From Gari tellinella (taxonomy: Eukaryota > Mollusca > Bivalvia > Cardiida > Psammobiidae), in NCBI GenBank assembly GCA_922989275.2, contig OV277866.1:51637246-51701245 (forward strand): DNA of 64,000 bases, written 5' to 3'. Both the position numbers and the translations under genes were made by a program. Below, one piece after another: positions 11,690-23,197 of this stretch. Positions within the stretch are counted from its first letter, which is position 1. Each line of letters starts with the position of its first letter. The notes beneath the pieces were generated by a model that was not told the origin of the DNA, searched no databases, and saw only the letters and a program-made list of their open reading frames with translations.

Positions 11690-12088
11690 CAGAGCCTATT
11701 TCGTCGCCAAGTTTATAGTGTTTTGTTTGCTCCAAAACTATTGGAAATAGATTCCGTCTCATGCGGGAAAGAATATTATTTTCATGCGGTTCGACAGTAT
11801 AGCATGAATATGTTGTCTTCGCGGTTCTTTTTCATGAAGTCACATGGTTGTGTACTCGTGCGCACGTGATCGTGCACAGGGCGTAGTTGCCTGGCCATTC
11901 TACCGTTCACTGTCACACTGTACAGACGTATTGTTGAAACAGTCATTTGGGAACACGTGGGAAAATGGAAAACGAGAATTACCTTCTTGGTAAAATGGAG
12001 GAGCTGTTGTCTGCTTGTTTGCACAGTCTTTTGAGGACAGGATAAGTGGATCGCAGAATCTGACACGCAAAGTAATGATAATTTCACT

Positions 12089-12744
12089 TTTAAGAAGAAG
12101 GGCAACGAGGAGCAATACAAGGTCAACGTGCAAGTTTTCGGGAGTTTACGTGAGGCAGACGGCCATTTATCCGAGATGGCATGAAGTTCGCAGTCGGACA
12201 AGGCCAGTGCCGCTAGACCCAGTATACAAGAAGGTATTGACACTATTTTACACAGACATAAACTCATCAAATTGGCTGACTCGTCTGAGCTAGGTTGGCG
12301 AGTAGTACAGGAGTACGAGGCTCATCCACTGGCTGAGGACTCAGAGGACGAAAAAAGATCCACAGGGCGCATATGCATGCTGACCGTAAAGTTAAACTTG
12401 AGAGGCGTGCCAGATCAAGGCGTTTCTCTCCGTACAACGTCCAGGGAGCTTTGCAGCAGACGGCAACGTCACCGGGTAACACAGCTTGGAAGGGGTGCAA
12501 ACCCGGGGTCTGTTTTAAGTGCGGACGACCGGGTCATTGGCAAGCCGACTGCGGGACGTCCAGGGTGACGGAGACCATGACGGAGTCTGGCAGGGCTAAT
12601 AATAAGATAAGTAGCATTTTGTCTCATTTTGATATTGACTCGCAATCTTGTAAGAATGTAGCTCCTAAAATGGAGGCTCAGGCGAGCTCACTGTCCCCTG
12701 TTAGTGGAGTGACCATGGAGAACGACAAAAGCATGCAATGTTGA
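12089..12744 (+). pseudogene. Decayed retroelement Gag-like ORF with CCHC zinc knuckle
   Basis: In one frame 12089-12350 reads through GNEEQYKVNVQVFGSLREAD and LHRHKLIKLADSSELGWRVV, ending in an acidic EDSEDEK stretch. After a frameshift near 12350 it continues to 12744, where CFKCGRPGHWQADC is a CX2CX4HX4C zinc knuckle. One in-frame TGA lies at about 12180. The layout (helical segment, charged linker, zinc knuckle) fits a nucleocapsid-type ORF1; similar ORFs occur in DIRS-like tyrosine-recombinase elements of marine invertebrates, but that assignment is from memory of the family and not proven. No recombinase or RT follows. Confidence 0.6.
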
Positions 12745-13611
12745 AGGCACGTGAACCTGTGGGTGACCTGAGGTGAACGGGCCGTGGCGAGTGGTTCTGT
12801 TGAGTTCGCGGTAATGAACGCAGGGCAGGTTTGAACTTTCGGCGTAGTTTAGACAGAGTTACAGTTAGAAACTTTCTTTTAATTTATGAGTTCAAATCGA
12901 GTTTTCAATCATGCATTTACATTTTTCATTGGCACTTTGCATAAACAATGTAGCTACATAATGACAAGCGCGTGTAAAGCTTGATTTTGGGTTTCGATTT
13001 AATAATATTTTGACAGAGTTAGGTCCTATAGACATAGAAAAATTCAAATATTTCACATGTTTTGCTCATTATCTCACATACACATCTTGTAGTGCAGATC
13101 GACATTTATTATTTGTTGCCAGCGGGGTTATTCGCCTAGACACATTTGTGCATCAAATTGATTAGCCGAGTAACACTAAGTTGTTTTTGCAAAAAGCGGT
13201 AATAAATCTATATATTTTTGAAAGTATATACCCGGTAAATATGTGTACGAGAGGTACATCACTTACAATTTGATATAATTTTTCTACCAAGCGAAACATA
13301 TACACATTCGAATGAGTTTTGATTTATTACAGATATAATTCATAAAATGTGTGTTCACCGAAGTGCATTAGGTATGTGAAGTGTGACGGCTAGTTTTACT
13401 ATATTCAAACTGTCGATTATTATAGTTGTATTCACATGTGAAAAACGAAATCAGAGCTTTGGTTTAGATGACGTTATATAATCATTATAGTGCATTGTCC
13501 CTTTTATGTCTCTGTCAAACTATACTTTCTTATTACTCAACAACATTGTTTCTTTGAGACAACCTTGATGAGTAGTCATAGAGTAGGGTTTGGTGAATAA
13601 GGAGTTTAGTA

Positions 13612-14121
13612 TTAGTGTTTTCTGCTGACCTGTCGGAGTTATTTTTAGATTGGAACATTCTAAAACTTTAAAAGGGATGAGTTTTCTCTACATCCAGTTA
13701 GAGATACGGATAGCTGTAATTTTTGTGCGTATTGTACAGTAGAAGGTATATTATTCTTTCCCGTTTGAACGCAAACGCAATGCGCTAAACTGTGGAAATT
13801 TAATTTTAGAATATTTTAATATATTTTTAATCTGAGTAGCAAACAGTTTGGAGCCTGATCAGACGCCGGGTTACCCGGCGTCTGATCTGGCTCAAACCCG
13901 TTTGCAATGGAAATAATAGTTTTAGTATACAATTGCGTTTATTGGGAAAGAATAAGATAGTAGTAAAGTTAGCGCAGCGGTCTCGTGCTGCACGAGGATC
14001 ATACTTAACTCTAGTTGGAAAGTGTACGACTATATAGATCCGATGTTACCCTGTTATCCTTTTACAATAATGAACTATTCTGTTCTAAAAATAACTCCGA
14101 CAGGTCAGAAAAATCGAACAA
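13612..14121. mobile_element. 510-bp TIR element with TA target duplication
   Basis: Flanked by TA at 13610-13611 and 14122-14123. The paired block B2 has the empty site (TTTAGTACATTTATTTA near 45465). A perfect 25-bp inverted repeat starting CTGACCTGTCGG lies at 13625-13649 and 14084-14108. It carries a nested F4 MITE (13736-13962). No transposase; Tc1/mariner-type by its TA target. Confidence 0.8.
13736..13962. mobile_element. MITE class F4 (CAGTGGAG ends) nested in the 510-bp element
   Basis: Subterminal ATTCTTTCCCGTTTGAACGC on the left and GCGTTTATTGGGAAAGAAT on the right. Core palindrome at 13841-13908 of the GGAGCC/CGGGTTACCCG subtype that is particular to F4 elements. Confidence 0.65.
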
Positions 14122-14349
14122 TACATTTATTTAAAACCACTGATTTACCAAGGACTATAGCAATTGTCATTATAATTGCACATGGATATAGCCTCGTGTC
14201 TGTGAACAAGTATAAACTTGGTAGTGAAACGAAAAGTAGTGGATGCTTATAAGGTGATACAGGAACTTCATCACTTGCTTACTGTTTTTTGGATATATGA
14301 AACAGTGTAGACCCCGGGCAAGTGCATTTCATACCATGCCCAGCGCTAA

Positions 14350-14470
14350 TAAGCGTTTAAGTTGAGTCTGAGTTCGTTCTCAAGCATTTGATTGGTCAGA
14401 TTTGAGCCTAGGATCAAATCCGACAAATCAAATGCTTGAGAACTATTCAATACTCAACTCAAACGCTTTA
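14350..14470. repeat. Palindrome, 121 bp
   Basis: Left arm TAAGCGTTTAAGTTGAGT..CAAGCATTTGATTGGTC, right arm its near-perfect inverse, centre near CCTAGG. Duplicated at 45694-45814. A related half is in intron 5 of A1 near 9375-9480. Foldback repeat without coding capacity. Confidence 0.7.
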
Positions 14471-14660
14471 TGAGCATGGGCCCTGCATTAGTTTGCAAGG
14501 TATGCGTCTTTGTGTAGCTAGGTGTAATGTAAAATTACTTTGTAAAGTGGCTTTAGTTTAGAACCTAATCAGACGTATATTGATCTATGTTGCTTGCAAC
14601 GCGGAGGAGACAAGTCAAAATGACTGAAACAAATAGTAATACAATAAAGCTTCAGGACCC

Positions 14661-14843
14661 GTTTTACTAAAATTTTAATTTATATGTTTTATTATCACTT
14701 GCTATAAACAGCAAATAGCCAGATCAGAGGACGCGCTTGATTTGGCTATTTTGCTGTTTGCAAACGTTTATGATCGAAAAATAAGAGTTAAACGATTTTG
14801 ACTTACGCAAAAAATTTGCGTAAGTTGTTTAGTAAAACGGGCC
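14661..14843. mobile_element. MITE disrupting exon 1 of psi-B1
   Basis: Ends GTTTTACTAAA / TTTAGTAAAACGGGCC. The exon sequence CAGGACCC is present on both sides (14653-14660 and 14844-14851) but once in B2, so an 8-bp target duplication is likely, although shared GGCCC end bases leave the exact edge open. A variant palindrome (AGCCAGATCAGA..) is inside at about 14703-14762. Confidence 0.75.
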
Positions 14844-15301
14844 CAGGACCCCAGTATAGAGATAAAACCAAAGGTGACGACAGACCAGGCTCTTGATGTG
14901 GTATGGCGAGTATACGGAGCCATGTATTCATTAGCTCGAATTCTACAGAACATCCCGCGATCCACTCGGCTCAGGGCACCCACGGGTTCATGTGCCTTCA
15001 ACATTACATGCTGTTGTCTCTCTCCTGGTCACTCATCCTTTTGCGCCCTGGGTTCAAAGGGTCGCCACGAGAGCCTCTGTAGAGTTAACGCTTATGAACA
15101 CAGGCCTGATGTACATATAATCCCATGTTTAATTTACGATTTCCCCCCAAACACATTTTTACACCACCATAATTTCTTCTTATAATGGAATAATATTTGA
15201 ATCCTTTCCTGATAAAGAATGTTCAGACTAGTTGTTCGTACCGGCTTTCTGTCTGGTGCGTGCTCAAGCAGGTTAAGAGCGAAGCAGAACTATCTCTTTA
15301 A

Positions 15302-15545
15302 CCTTTCCATGAACAAATATCGTGAGTTTTTACCCGTTCACCGCCATAATGTACATGTAGTCTATTTCAATATTGTTGTCAGCGATATCGTTTCAAAGAT
15401 AGATTCAAGGCGATATAACTGACGTAATTTCCAAACAAGTGGCGTACAGTATTTGATCCTGCTCAGAGGCCGCGTTACGCGACGTCCTGGTCAGGATCAA
15501 AGTTGTTTGCATATGCGCTTTATGACGTCATTGAGAGTGAAAGGG
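15302..15545. mobile_element. MITE, TTAA-type (class F1), intron 1 of psi-B1
   Basis: TTAA at 15298-15301 and 15546-15549. Ends CCTTTCCATGAAC and GAGAGTGAAAGGG. Core palindrome at 15450-15512. Same insertion in B2 at 46454-46687. Confidence 0.75.
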
Positions 15546-16269
15546 TTAATGAGAGTAATTCTTTATTTGCAGATGAAGTGTTAAGTTCAGATTGCTCGAA
15601 CATTTATTGAGAGTCTTAATTTGATTTATATCTATTGACAACCCGGTGATATTTTCTCAGACGATATGCAGATATATCAATTGTGTAATGTTTGCATACG
15701 ACAATGATATAACGTGCTAAAAGTTAACAATTTACCTCAACGAAGCGCCTTTAAAAACATTTATTTTAGTTGTCTACGTAAGAAAATGCTCCGATTTATA
15801 CAGTCATATTAGTCTGTTTTAATAGTAATATTGTCTATATTCAAGCAGATTGTAGATAAAGCAGGATGTAAATAAAGCATTTAGCTTAACGTTCAACCTG
15901 CTTTCAGTGGCCTACTACGTGTATCTTCAATGTCAGAAACATGATTTAGGGTAAGGGTTTTCCTACTTTGAGCAAGCTTTCTAAGAATGGGTAAAGAGAA
16001 TACAGATTCACAAACCGTAAACTTGTAGACCAACAGTCCATCGATAATTTCCCGTTATATATGATATAGTATTTTCTTTTCTGTATATGTAGACCGAAAC
16101 TTGACAAGCTCTGCCTGGGTATGAGGGTTGGAACTTCTTCTTTCAAGCCAATAAAGAGTACGACAACGAAAACATACCTACCATATCACCAGATGGGTAC
16201 GTTTTGAAGATTTTCAATAGCTTACATTCGTCAAACCGAACTACCATAGATACTGTTATTTACAGTATA

Positions 16270-16442
16270 CAGTTATTTCATGTGTGTTTGGGGAACAGTC
16301 GGAACTATTGGCCCGATGTATCAGGGAAGACTTTTGAACTGTTGCCCGAGGCCGAAAGTCCGAGGGCAACAGTTCGAAATGTCTTCCCTGATAACGAGGG
16401 CCAATAGTTTTGACTGTTCCCCTAACACACATGAAATAACTG
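16270..16442. repeat. Long palindrome, 173 bp, at the truncation point of psi-B1
   Basis: Arms of about 83 bp (16270-16352 and 16361-16442) read CAGTTATTTCATGTGTG..GGCAACAGTT in opposite directions with roughly 90 percent identity by eye and a centre near 16356. It starts within a few bases of where block B1 stops matching B2. It could be a foldback MITE or the scar of a rearrangement. Confidence 0.8.
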
Positions 16443-17760
16443 TTTTATTACCTAATATTCTATAGAAATAGAATTTCAAAAAGAACAAATCTAAGCGAAA
16501 ATACAAATAAAATGAAATTATATTAGTCATTTTGAGTGTTTGCACCAAGGAATAACACACTATTTCCAGTCATCATAAATTATTGGACTCTGATAGGCTG
16601 AAACCGCACATGTGACCACTGTGTACGAGACCGTACACATTGCTTTAGCCGGGAAGAACGGGTCACGTGACTAGTTAGATGCTGTTCCCTCGCTCGATTC
16701 GCGTAAACAATCTCTCTTTCTCGGTTTATTAAGCAGTTGTTTTCCAAGCAATCAAAAGAAATCTTAATTAAAAACTGTCTTGATTCGCTCATTATGTGTA
16801 AATGTAATTCAGATATCGATAATATGATAGTTTCTTGCTTGCTTTCCCTGATTACCCCAACCACGTCGTCACCATGATAAACAAACGACGGGACATGAAA
16901 TGAACAACGCAAAGTACAACAGCACTTGTCACTAGTCTATAGTGAAATTGACATTGAATTCAGATTTATTTAGATCAATATGTTTATCGAAATCAACCAA
17001 AATAGGCAGAACTCGATATGCCTAGACACTGACCTACGTGTTCATTTGTTCGTTCCTGATTATTTCCGTTCATTTGTTACAATAAATCGTTACAGCGTTT
17101 CATAAAACGTAAATGTCCTCTGCGAACTATCCGTTCAAAATACCCTGGTTATGAACATTTTAAGAATGTTCACATTTCCAATGTGATGACGTAACCATAT
17201 TAGATACAGTCGATCTTCGATAGGGTCTATCTTGGTTTCATTTCAGTCGAACATATCCGTAATTCAAAGTTAAATGGTGGCTTTGTCACTATTTACACTT
17301 GCAATACGGAATATGTTCGACATAATGCGGTTTAGAAATTATTGCATTAAACTGTAGGAATGTAGATACATTCTACTTATGCGAGTTCCTGATATCGTCG
17401 AAGTTTAACTGTATAACAATTGTACTAAATCATAGAATAGTGAGTTTGACATGTACTGATGTCAATTTCAAGTGTCAACTTTAGGGTCAAGACAGTAAAA
17501 CTTTGTCAGATTATGCATGTTTTCTTTCTTGTATTGGATAGCGAAAAGAATATCACATAGAAACAGTATTTATTTTTTTGATAGATGTAAAAGACATGCA
17601 AAATATTTCATTCTGGTCTATGCGAAGTTAACATTGTAATTCAAAGCGAGGTGTAATAAAAGGGAATCTGACCATCTGACATAAGTCCATAAGTCACTCT
17701 TTAATTACTTTCAATACAAGAGAAAAGTGACTATATCCGAGGCTAGTAGATGGTAGCTGA
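16443..17760. other. Non-coding stretch; only a decayed palindromic MITE seen
   Basis: No exon or recognisable ORF. 17209-17416 is a decayed copy of the TACAGTCGAA palindromic family (CAGTCGATCTTCGAT.. near 17210 and GTCGAAGTTTAACTGTAT near 17400). Nothing else identified. Confidence 0.5.
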
Positions 17761-17763
17761 GGG

Positions 17764-17958
17764 CAGGTTAAAGTAGTGCCTTAAGGCACATTCTGCTTTA
17801 CTTCCAACCTGCTTTAAGTGGTCTTATTTCTCGAAAACTACAAACAGGCACTTTCCAAAGAATACCCTTAGTGTGCTGGAATTGAGTATATACCTCATTT
17901 GCATACAGTGTAGATCCAGATCCTGAGCCCTCTGATCAGGGTCTACACTGTTTGTCAT
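17764..17958. repeat. Two palindromes: type B (17764-17822) and core variant (17900-17958)
   Basis: 17764-17822 pairs GGCAGGTTAAAGTAG..AAGGCACATTCTGC with AACCTGC-containing sequence, like the centre of 8796-9040. 17900-17958 is a compact core palindrome with altered stem (GTGTAGATCC..GGTCTACAC) that keeps the CTGTTTG end. Both appear to be remnants of MITEs. Confidence 0.6.
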
Positions 17959-18104
17959 AATTAAAAATATTTTGAGGACAAACCCATCCAGGGTCAATGT
18001 AAACTGGTCATTAATTACAAATGAAACTGTCCATTTGGAAAGTCTGCATATAAGCATATAAAGGGTTAAGATTGGGCCTATCAGCATATGTTTATTCACT
18101 GCTC

Positions 18105-18437
18105 CCTCCCTACAATGGTCCTGCCAACAACGACTCCTTCCTCACAACGACCCTTGCCACAGTTCCCTAAACAGGACATTTATGTCTAACGCTTGCACTA
18201 CTGTCATATCGTCTGCTGAAATTGTCGTCTGCTGTTGTTTCTCAAGTTACGTATAAGAGTACATTTTGATAAAATTAGTGACAACACCTTGAATCCAGAT
18301 CAGATGCCGCGTTACGCGGCGTTTGATCATGATTCAAGCTGTTTTCAAATGTAAGTCAATTCTTAATTTTTGCTCCTTATAACGACTCCCACACTCTGTG
18401 TCTCCCATTGGGTGTCGTTGTAGAGAGGAAACCAAGG
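18105..18437 (-). mobile_element. MITE class F3 (CCTTGGTT ends) with core palindrome
   Basis: Reverse-oriented relative of 50755-51110. The right end reads inward as CCTTGGTTTCCTCTCTACAA, and both copies share ACGACACCCAATG and GAGTCGTTATA blocks. The core palindrome is at 18285-18345 (ATCCAGATCAGATGCCGCG arm). Confidence 0.65.
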
Positions 18438-18774
18438 TCAGTGTATGACGCCTTCTATTTATACAGTCCTTAATGACAAATTAGTGATCATGATCATGTG
18501 GCTGATATGTCGCTGAAAAAAGGACGTTAACCGTTAAAGTCCCATTGTGTTTTCAGACCTTTTCTTAATGTCTGAAATACAATAACGGTTAATAATAATG
18601 TTTGAACATTTTATGGGCCAAACTGATCTATGAAATGATGAAGACGGACCTAAACCACCAAAAGGGGCGATTTAAAATCATAACAAACCGAAAATAGAAC
18701 GTCTGACATAAACATTACCACACGGCTTAGTATCACGTGATACAGCCGGAATCAACTTCAAAGGGTGCAACCGT

Positions 18775-20760
18775 ATCTACCTCCGCCCGTCCCTCCATCA
18801 GTCAGACTATCACACTTTTTTGTCCGCTCTCTAACTCGAATATTTTTATCCGATCTTCCACAAACTTGCTGAAAATGTTCATTGATATAAAATCAAGGTT
18901 AAGTTTGATTACTACTAAAACCGCATAAGGTATTTTTGAGTTATTGCCCGTTAATTAATAAAGAATGACTGTTTCAGTTTTTTGCACTCTAAAACAAACA
19001 GTTTTAATCGGATATTCACCAAACATGCTGAAAATATTTATTCATATAAAATTAAGGTCTAGTTTGATTATAACTAAAATCGCATGTGCAATATCTGAAT
19101 TTTTGCTCTTTATGTATTAAAAACGATTGTTTTCAGCAAGTTTTGCTCTCTAACACAAATACGTTTTATTGGATCTTCACTAAACTTGCTGAAAATGTTT
19201 ATTGATATAAAATCAAGGTTTAGTTTGATTACTACTAAAATCGCATAAGGAATATCTGAGTTACTGCCTGTTTATTAATAAAAAATGACTGTTTCAGTCA
19301 TTTTTGCGCTCTAACACATACAGTTTTTATCGGATATTCACTAAACTGCCTGAAAACGTTTAATTATATAATATTTAGGTCTAGTTTGATTATTACAAAA
19401 ATAGCACGTGGCATATCTGAGTTTTTGCCCTTTATGTATTAGAAATGACTGTTTTCAGCAAGTTTTGCTCTTTAACACAAATACCTTTTTTTTAATCTTC
19501 ACCAAATTGCTGAAAGTTTTCATTTATATAAAATCAAGGTTAAGTTTGAATCCTACTAAAATCGCATAAGGCATGTCGGAGTAATAGCCCTTTAATTATT
19601 AAAAAATGGCTGTTTCAGCCTTTTTTGCTCTCTAACACAAAGAGTTTTCATCGGATCTTCACCAAACTTGCTGAAATTCTTTATTTATATAAAATCTAGG
19701 TCTACAAATACGTTTTATTGGATCCTCACCAAACTTGCTGAAAATGATTATTTATATAAAATCAAGGTTTAGTTTGATTACTACTAAAATCGCATAAGGA
19801 ATGTCTGAGTTATTGCCTGTTTATTAATAAAAAATAACTGTTTCAGTCATTTTTGCACTCTAACACATACAGTTTTTATCAGATACTCACTTAACTTCCT
19901 GAAAACGTTTAATTATATAGAATTTAGGTCTAGTTTGATTATTACAAAAATCGCATGTGGCATATCTGAGCTTTTGCCCTTTATGTATTAAAAATGACTG
20001 TTTTCAGCAAGTTTTGCTCTCTAACATAAATACCTTTTTTTGAATCTTCACCAAACTTGCTGAAAGTTTTCATTTATATAAAATCAAGGTTAAGTTTGAA
20101 TCCTACTAAAGTCGCATAAGGCATGTCGGAGTAATAGCCCTTTAATTATTAAAAAATGGCTGTTTCAGCTTTTTTTGCTCTCTAACACAAAGAGTTTTCA
20201 TCGGATCTTCACCAAACTTGCTTAAAGTCTTTATTTATATAAAATCTAGGTCCAGTTTGATTATTACTAAAATCCCATAAGGATTATCTTAGGTATTTCA
20301 CCATTTTTTGCTCTCTAACACAAATTGATTTTCACCAAACTTGCTGAACATGTTTATTTATATAAAATCAAGGTTTGGTTTGAATACTACTAAAATCGCA
20401 AAAGGTATGTCAGAGTTGTTGCCCTTTAAGTATTAAAAATGAATGTTTCAGCATTTTTTGCTTTCTAACACATACAGTTTTTATCAGATATTCACCAAAC
20501 TTGTTGAAAATGTTCATTAATATACAATCTAGGTCAATCATCTTAACTACCAAAATCGCACAAGGCATTGTTAGAGTTATTGCCCTTGAATGACTAAAAA
20601 TTGACTACTTCAGGCTTCTCAGCTTTCTGACTCAAACAGTTTTAATTGGATCTTCACCAAATTTGCTGAAAATAATATTTGTATAAAATCTTGGTCCAGT
20701 TCTATAAATACCCAAATCGCCGAAGGCATGTTGCAGTTATGGTTCTTCAATTTTTAATAT
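18775..20760 (+). repeat. ~160-bp satellite array with higher-order structure
   Basis: About a dozen degenerate monomers, each with CTCTCTAACACAAA, CTTCACCAAACTTGCTGAAA, TATATAAAATCAAGG and ATGACTGTTTCAG. Landmark TTGCTGAAAA positions advance by about 160 bp (18867, 19028, 19189, 19349, 19508), with one short step (19669 to 19737). The segment from 19189 is repeated from 19737, giving a higher-order unit of about 548 bp. Preceded by CTCCGCCCGTCCCTCC, a lead-in often seen in such invertebrate repeats. Short ORFs inside are products of the repeat. Confidence 0.85.
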
Positions 20761-20944
20761 TTGACTATTTATATATTTATATCCTTATTTTATGCCCTGT
20801 CCACTCTGTAAAAGGACCAGTTTTATGCTTCATCTTAGCTGTGTTGGTAATAAGTTAAGTAATAAATGACCACTCCATTTCTCCTTTACTTCTTGAAGGA
20901 TTTTCATTCAACTGTATTCGATTTTTTTCTTGACCTAGATTTAA

Positions 20945-21195
20945 TACCAATTCACATTGTCAGCAAGTTTGGTGAATATCCAATAAAAGTGTTTGTGTTA
21001 GAGAGCAGAAAATGCTGAAACAGTGATGTTTTAATCATTTAAGGACAATAACTCATGCCTCATGCGATTTTGCTAGTTATTAAACCTGACCTAGGTTCTA
21101 TACTAATAAACATTTTTAGCAAGTTTAGTGAAGATCCAAAAAAATGTGTTTGAGTTAGAGAGCGGACAAGGCTGAAACAGTCATTTTCAGCAAGC
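20945..21195 (-). repeat. Inverted monomers of the same satellite
   Basis: About one and a half monomers in opposite orientation (AGCAAGTTTGGTGAAT.., GTGTTAGAGAGCAGAAAA, CTGAAACAGTCATTT). With the main array they form a large inverted arrangement around a ~180-bp unrelated spacer (20761-20944). Confidence 0.75.
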
Positions 21196-21280
21196 TTCGT
21201 AAAGATTCTCCGTATATTTCTTTACATGCTTATCCACCGTGAATATTTTGTACACATTTTGACTGGATCTCATAGTTTAA

Positions 21281-21484
21281 CCCTGTGCCTACTGGTCGTA
21301 ACTTTACGGAGTTTACAAACTGTTTGAATATAGAAAGACGCCGCGTAACGCGGCGTCTCATCTGGATCCAAACTGTTTGACACTAGTCTTATGGGTTGTT
21401 TAATTCAAACAATGCATAAATCTAAACTGAACAAATTGTGCAGACGACAATGTCAAAGCAGACGTCTGTGCAGCAGAATAAGAG
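21281..21484. mobile_element. MITE, TTAA-type (class F2)
   Basis: TTAA at 21277-21280 and 21485-21488. Ends CCCTGTGCCTACTGG and CAGCAGAATAAGAG. Core palindrome at 21316-21382. Clearly the same family as 8300-8504. Confidence 0.75.
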
Positions 21485-21488
21485 TTAA

Positions 21489-22580
21489 CCGCTTCATTTT
21501 CAGCGCTCCGGATAAGCGGGAGTAATCTGAACTAATCCAAAATTTTCTCACTCATTTCAGCACCGAATGCTATGGTGTTACTACTGATTAAACCGTCTCT
21601 TCGAGACAATTTTAATGAGTATGACACCATTGGGTTTAAAAGCAGAACAAAATATTTAAGTTTTCGAAAAACTTCCGTTATCTGGAGCCATGTATTTACA
21701 GAGTTGTCCTTCTTTCCATTCACAAGGGAGGCTTTATAAATTGTGCCGCACATAAAAAATATAAATCAAAATCAAAAAGTGAATTTCTTAGATAAAGTCG
21801 TTTTTTGTGAAAGAATCACGTCCCACGTAGTTCAAATGAGACCCCAAACAACCGTTTTGTGCAGGTTTCTCAAAAGCACAATGCGGCCTTAAACAATCTC
21901 TATTTCTCGCGACAAATAAACGGTAAACACTTGAAATTGCATTAGAAGGGGAAGTATGTGAAACCTGGCAAAAACTCTAATAAGGCTTAGGGAAGTCCCA
22001 GGACTTCGTTCAAAGTGAATATTAGCTTGAACCCGAGACCACAGAGACGAGCCGACTGCTCTTTTGTATCATTAGTATATTATATGAAGGGACCTATAGT
22101 TTCAAAAGAAGTATTATAACATATGCTTGTTTTACCATTTTCTGAGTACATTTATTCACAAATAAAACTTTTATTGTGTAAAGTTTGATAATTGTTTTAT
22201 AAATATGTTTTGATAGAGTGAGTGTTTTTATTGAAATTGAGCCAAAATAATTAAGAAAAATGCAAATATATATGAAAACTATCCACTTTGCATCATACGT
22301 TTAGTAAGCACCACGTTTTAACTGTTTTAATGTCTGTTTGTGTCAATTATTAGATCTACTTTATGTTATATCAATCAGAAAGCCAAAAGATACATGCTGA
22401 CTCTTTGCCGAGAAGGGCCACATTATATATTTCAAGTGCCAATAGACTAAACCGTACATGTACCCCTTTAACGCAATTGTGGACGGTCGGACGACGGACA
22501 AACGGACGGACGCCGAACGAAAGGCGATTCTTAAAACTCACCTTGAGCCTTTGGCTAAGATAAGCTTAAATCTTTCACCA
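21489..22580. other. Non-coding stretch, no gene recognised
   Basis: No exon-like or repeat-family match that I recognise, apart from a short ACGGACGGACGCC-type simple stretch near 22490-22515, a typical edge of invertebrate interspersed repeats. The possible ORFs are short and do not resemble known proteins. Confidence 0.4.
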
Positions 22581-22823
22581 GGGGCCCGTTTCATAAAACT
22601 TCGTACGACAAAAATGGTCGTAAGTCAAAACTTTAAAATGCATTTAATTTCTGAGTTCTCTATCTAATCCTATCTTGTTACATATCTTTGGTACCGTCTT
22701 TTCAAGACAATTCCAACAGATGTCACAAGACAGGATTAGATGGAGAAATAAATAATGATTAAGACTTTTATAATCTGACTAACGACAACATTTTGTCGTA
22801 CGAAGTTTTATGAAACGAGCCCC
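22581..22823. mobile_element. MITE of the GGGCCCGTTTCATAA family, copy 1 of a tandem pair
   Basis: Inverted ends GGGGCCCGTTTCATAAAAC / GTTTTATGAAACGAGCCCC, subterminal GGTCGTAAGTCAAAAC, and the internal inverted ACATC.CTTTGG / AGATGTCACAAGACAGG. The right flank (AGAATACATTAGGCAACTGA) recurs after the next copy. Confidence 0.8.
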
Positions 22824-22954
22824 AGAATACATTAGGCAACTGAGATGTGACTGCAAGCGTTACAATATCGAAACTGTCGATACATGTACTTACTTTTATT
22901 TAGTAATTCACAGGTGAAGTAGAAATCGCTAAGGTAAGCTAAAACTTTTCAACA

Positions 22955-23197
22955 GGGGCCCGTTTCATAAAACTTCGTACGACAAAAATGGTCGTAAGTC
23001 AAAACTTTAAAATGCATTCAATTTCTGAGTTCTCTATCTAATCCTATCTTGTTACATCTCTTTAGAGTTGTCTTTTCAAGACGATTCCTAACAGATGTCA
23101 CAAGACAGGATTATATGGAGAAATAAATAATGATTGAGACTTTTATAATCTTACTAACGTCAACATTTGTCGTACGAAGTTTTATGAAACGGGCCCC
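22955..23197. mobile_element. MITE of the GGGCCCGTTTCATAA family, copy 2 of a tandem pair
   Basis: Nearly identical to 22581-22823, including the flanking AGAATACATTAGGCAACTGA and GTGTGACTGC.AGCGTTACAATAT. The repeat unit is therefore MITE plus flank (about 375 bp), showing local tandem duplication rather than two independent insertions. Confidence 0.8.

Larger units (their letters stand above)
14620..16249 (+). pseudogene. Truncated HYKK-like pseudogene psi-B1 (exons 1-2 only)
   Basis: Exon 1 starts at 14620 and matches B2 exon 1, but is split after 13 codons by a MITE (14661-14843). Compared with B2, 14 bp spanning the exon end and splice donor are deleted at about 14919. Exon 2 (16093-16249) has an in-frame TGA at its fourth codon (ACC GAA ACT TGA), and its donor GT is now AT (ATAGATACT instead of ATAGGTACT). 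Exons 3-6 are absent: similarity to B2 stops near 16268, directly at a long palindrome. It is clearly dead and belongs to the B subfamily (TTDQALDVV, NFFFQANKEYDNEN). Confidence 0.9.
12699..16268 (+). repeat. Segmental duplication block B1
   Basis: Near-identical to 44556-47282 over flank, exon 1, intron 1 and exon 2 of a B-type HYKK gene. Differences are the 510-bp insertion at 13612-14121, the MITE in exon 1 (14661-14843) and small indels, all in B1. The left edge lies in the 3' end of the zinc-knuckle element and the right edge at the palindrome 16270-16442. Confidence 0.85.

Noticed and set aside
11782..12270. 162-residue ORF on the - strand over the Gag-like relic
   Set aside because: Antisense shadow; the + strand frames carry the coherent Gag-like and zinc-knuckle sequence.
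16580..16912. 110-residue ORF on the - strand
   Set aside because: No recognisable domain and no support from the duplicated block.
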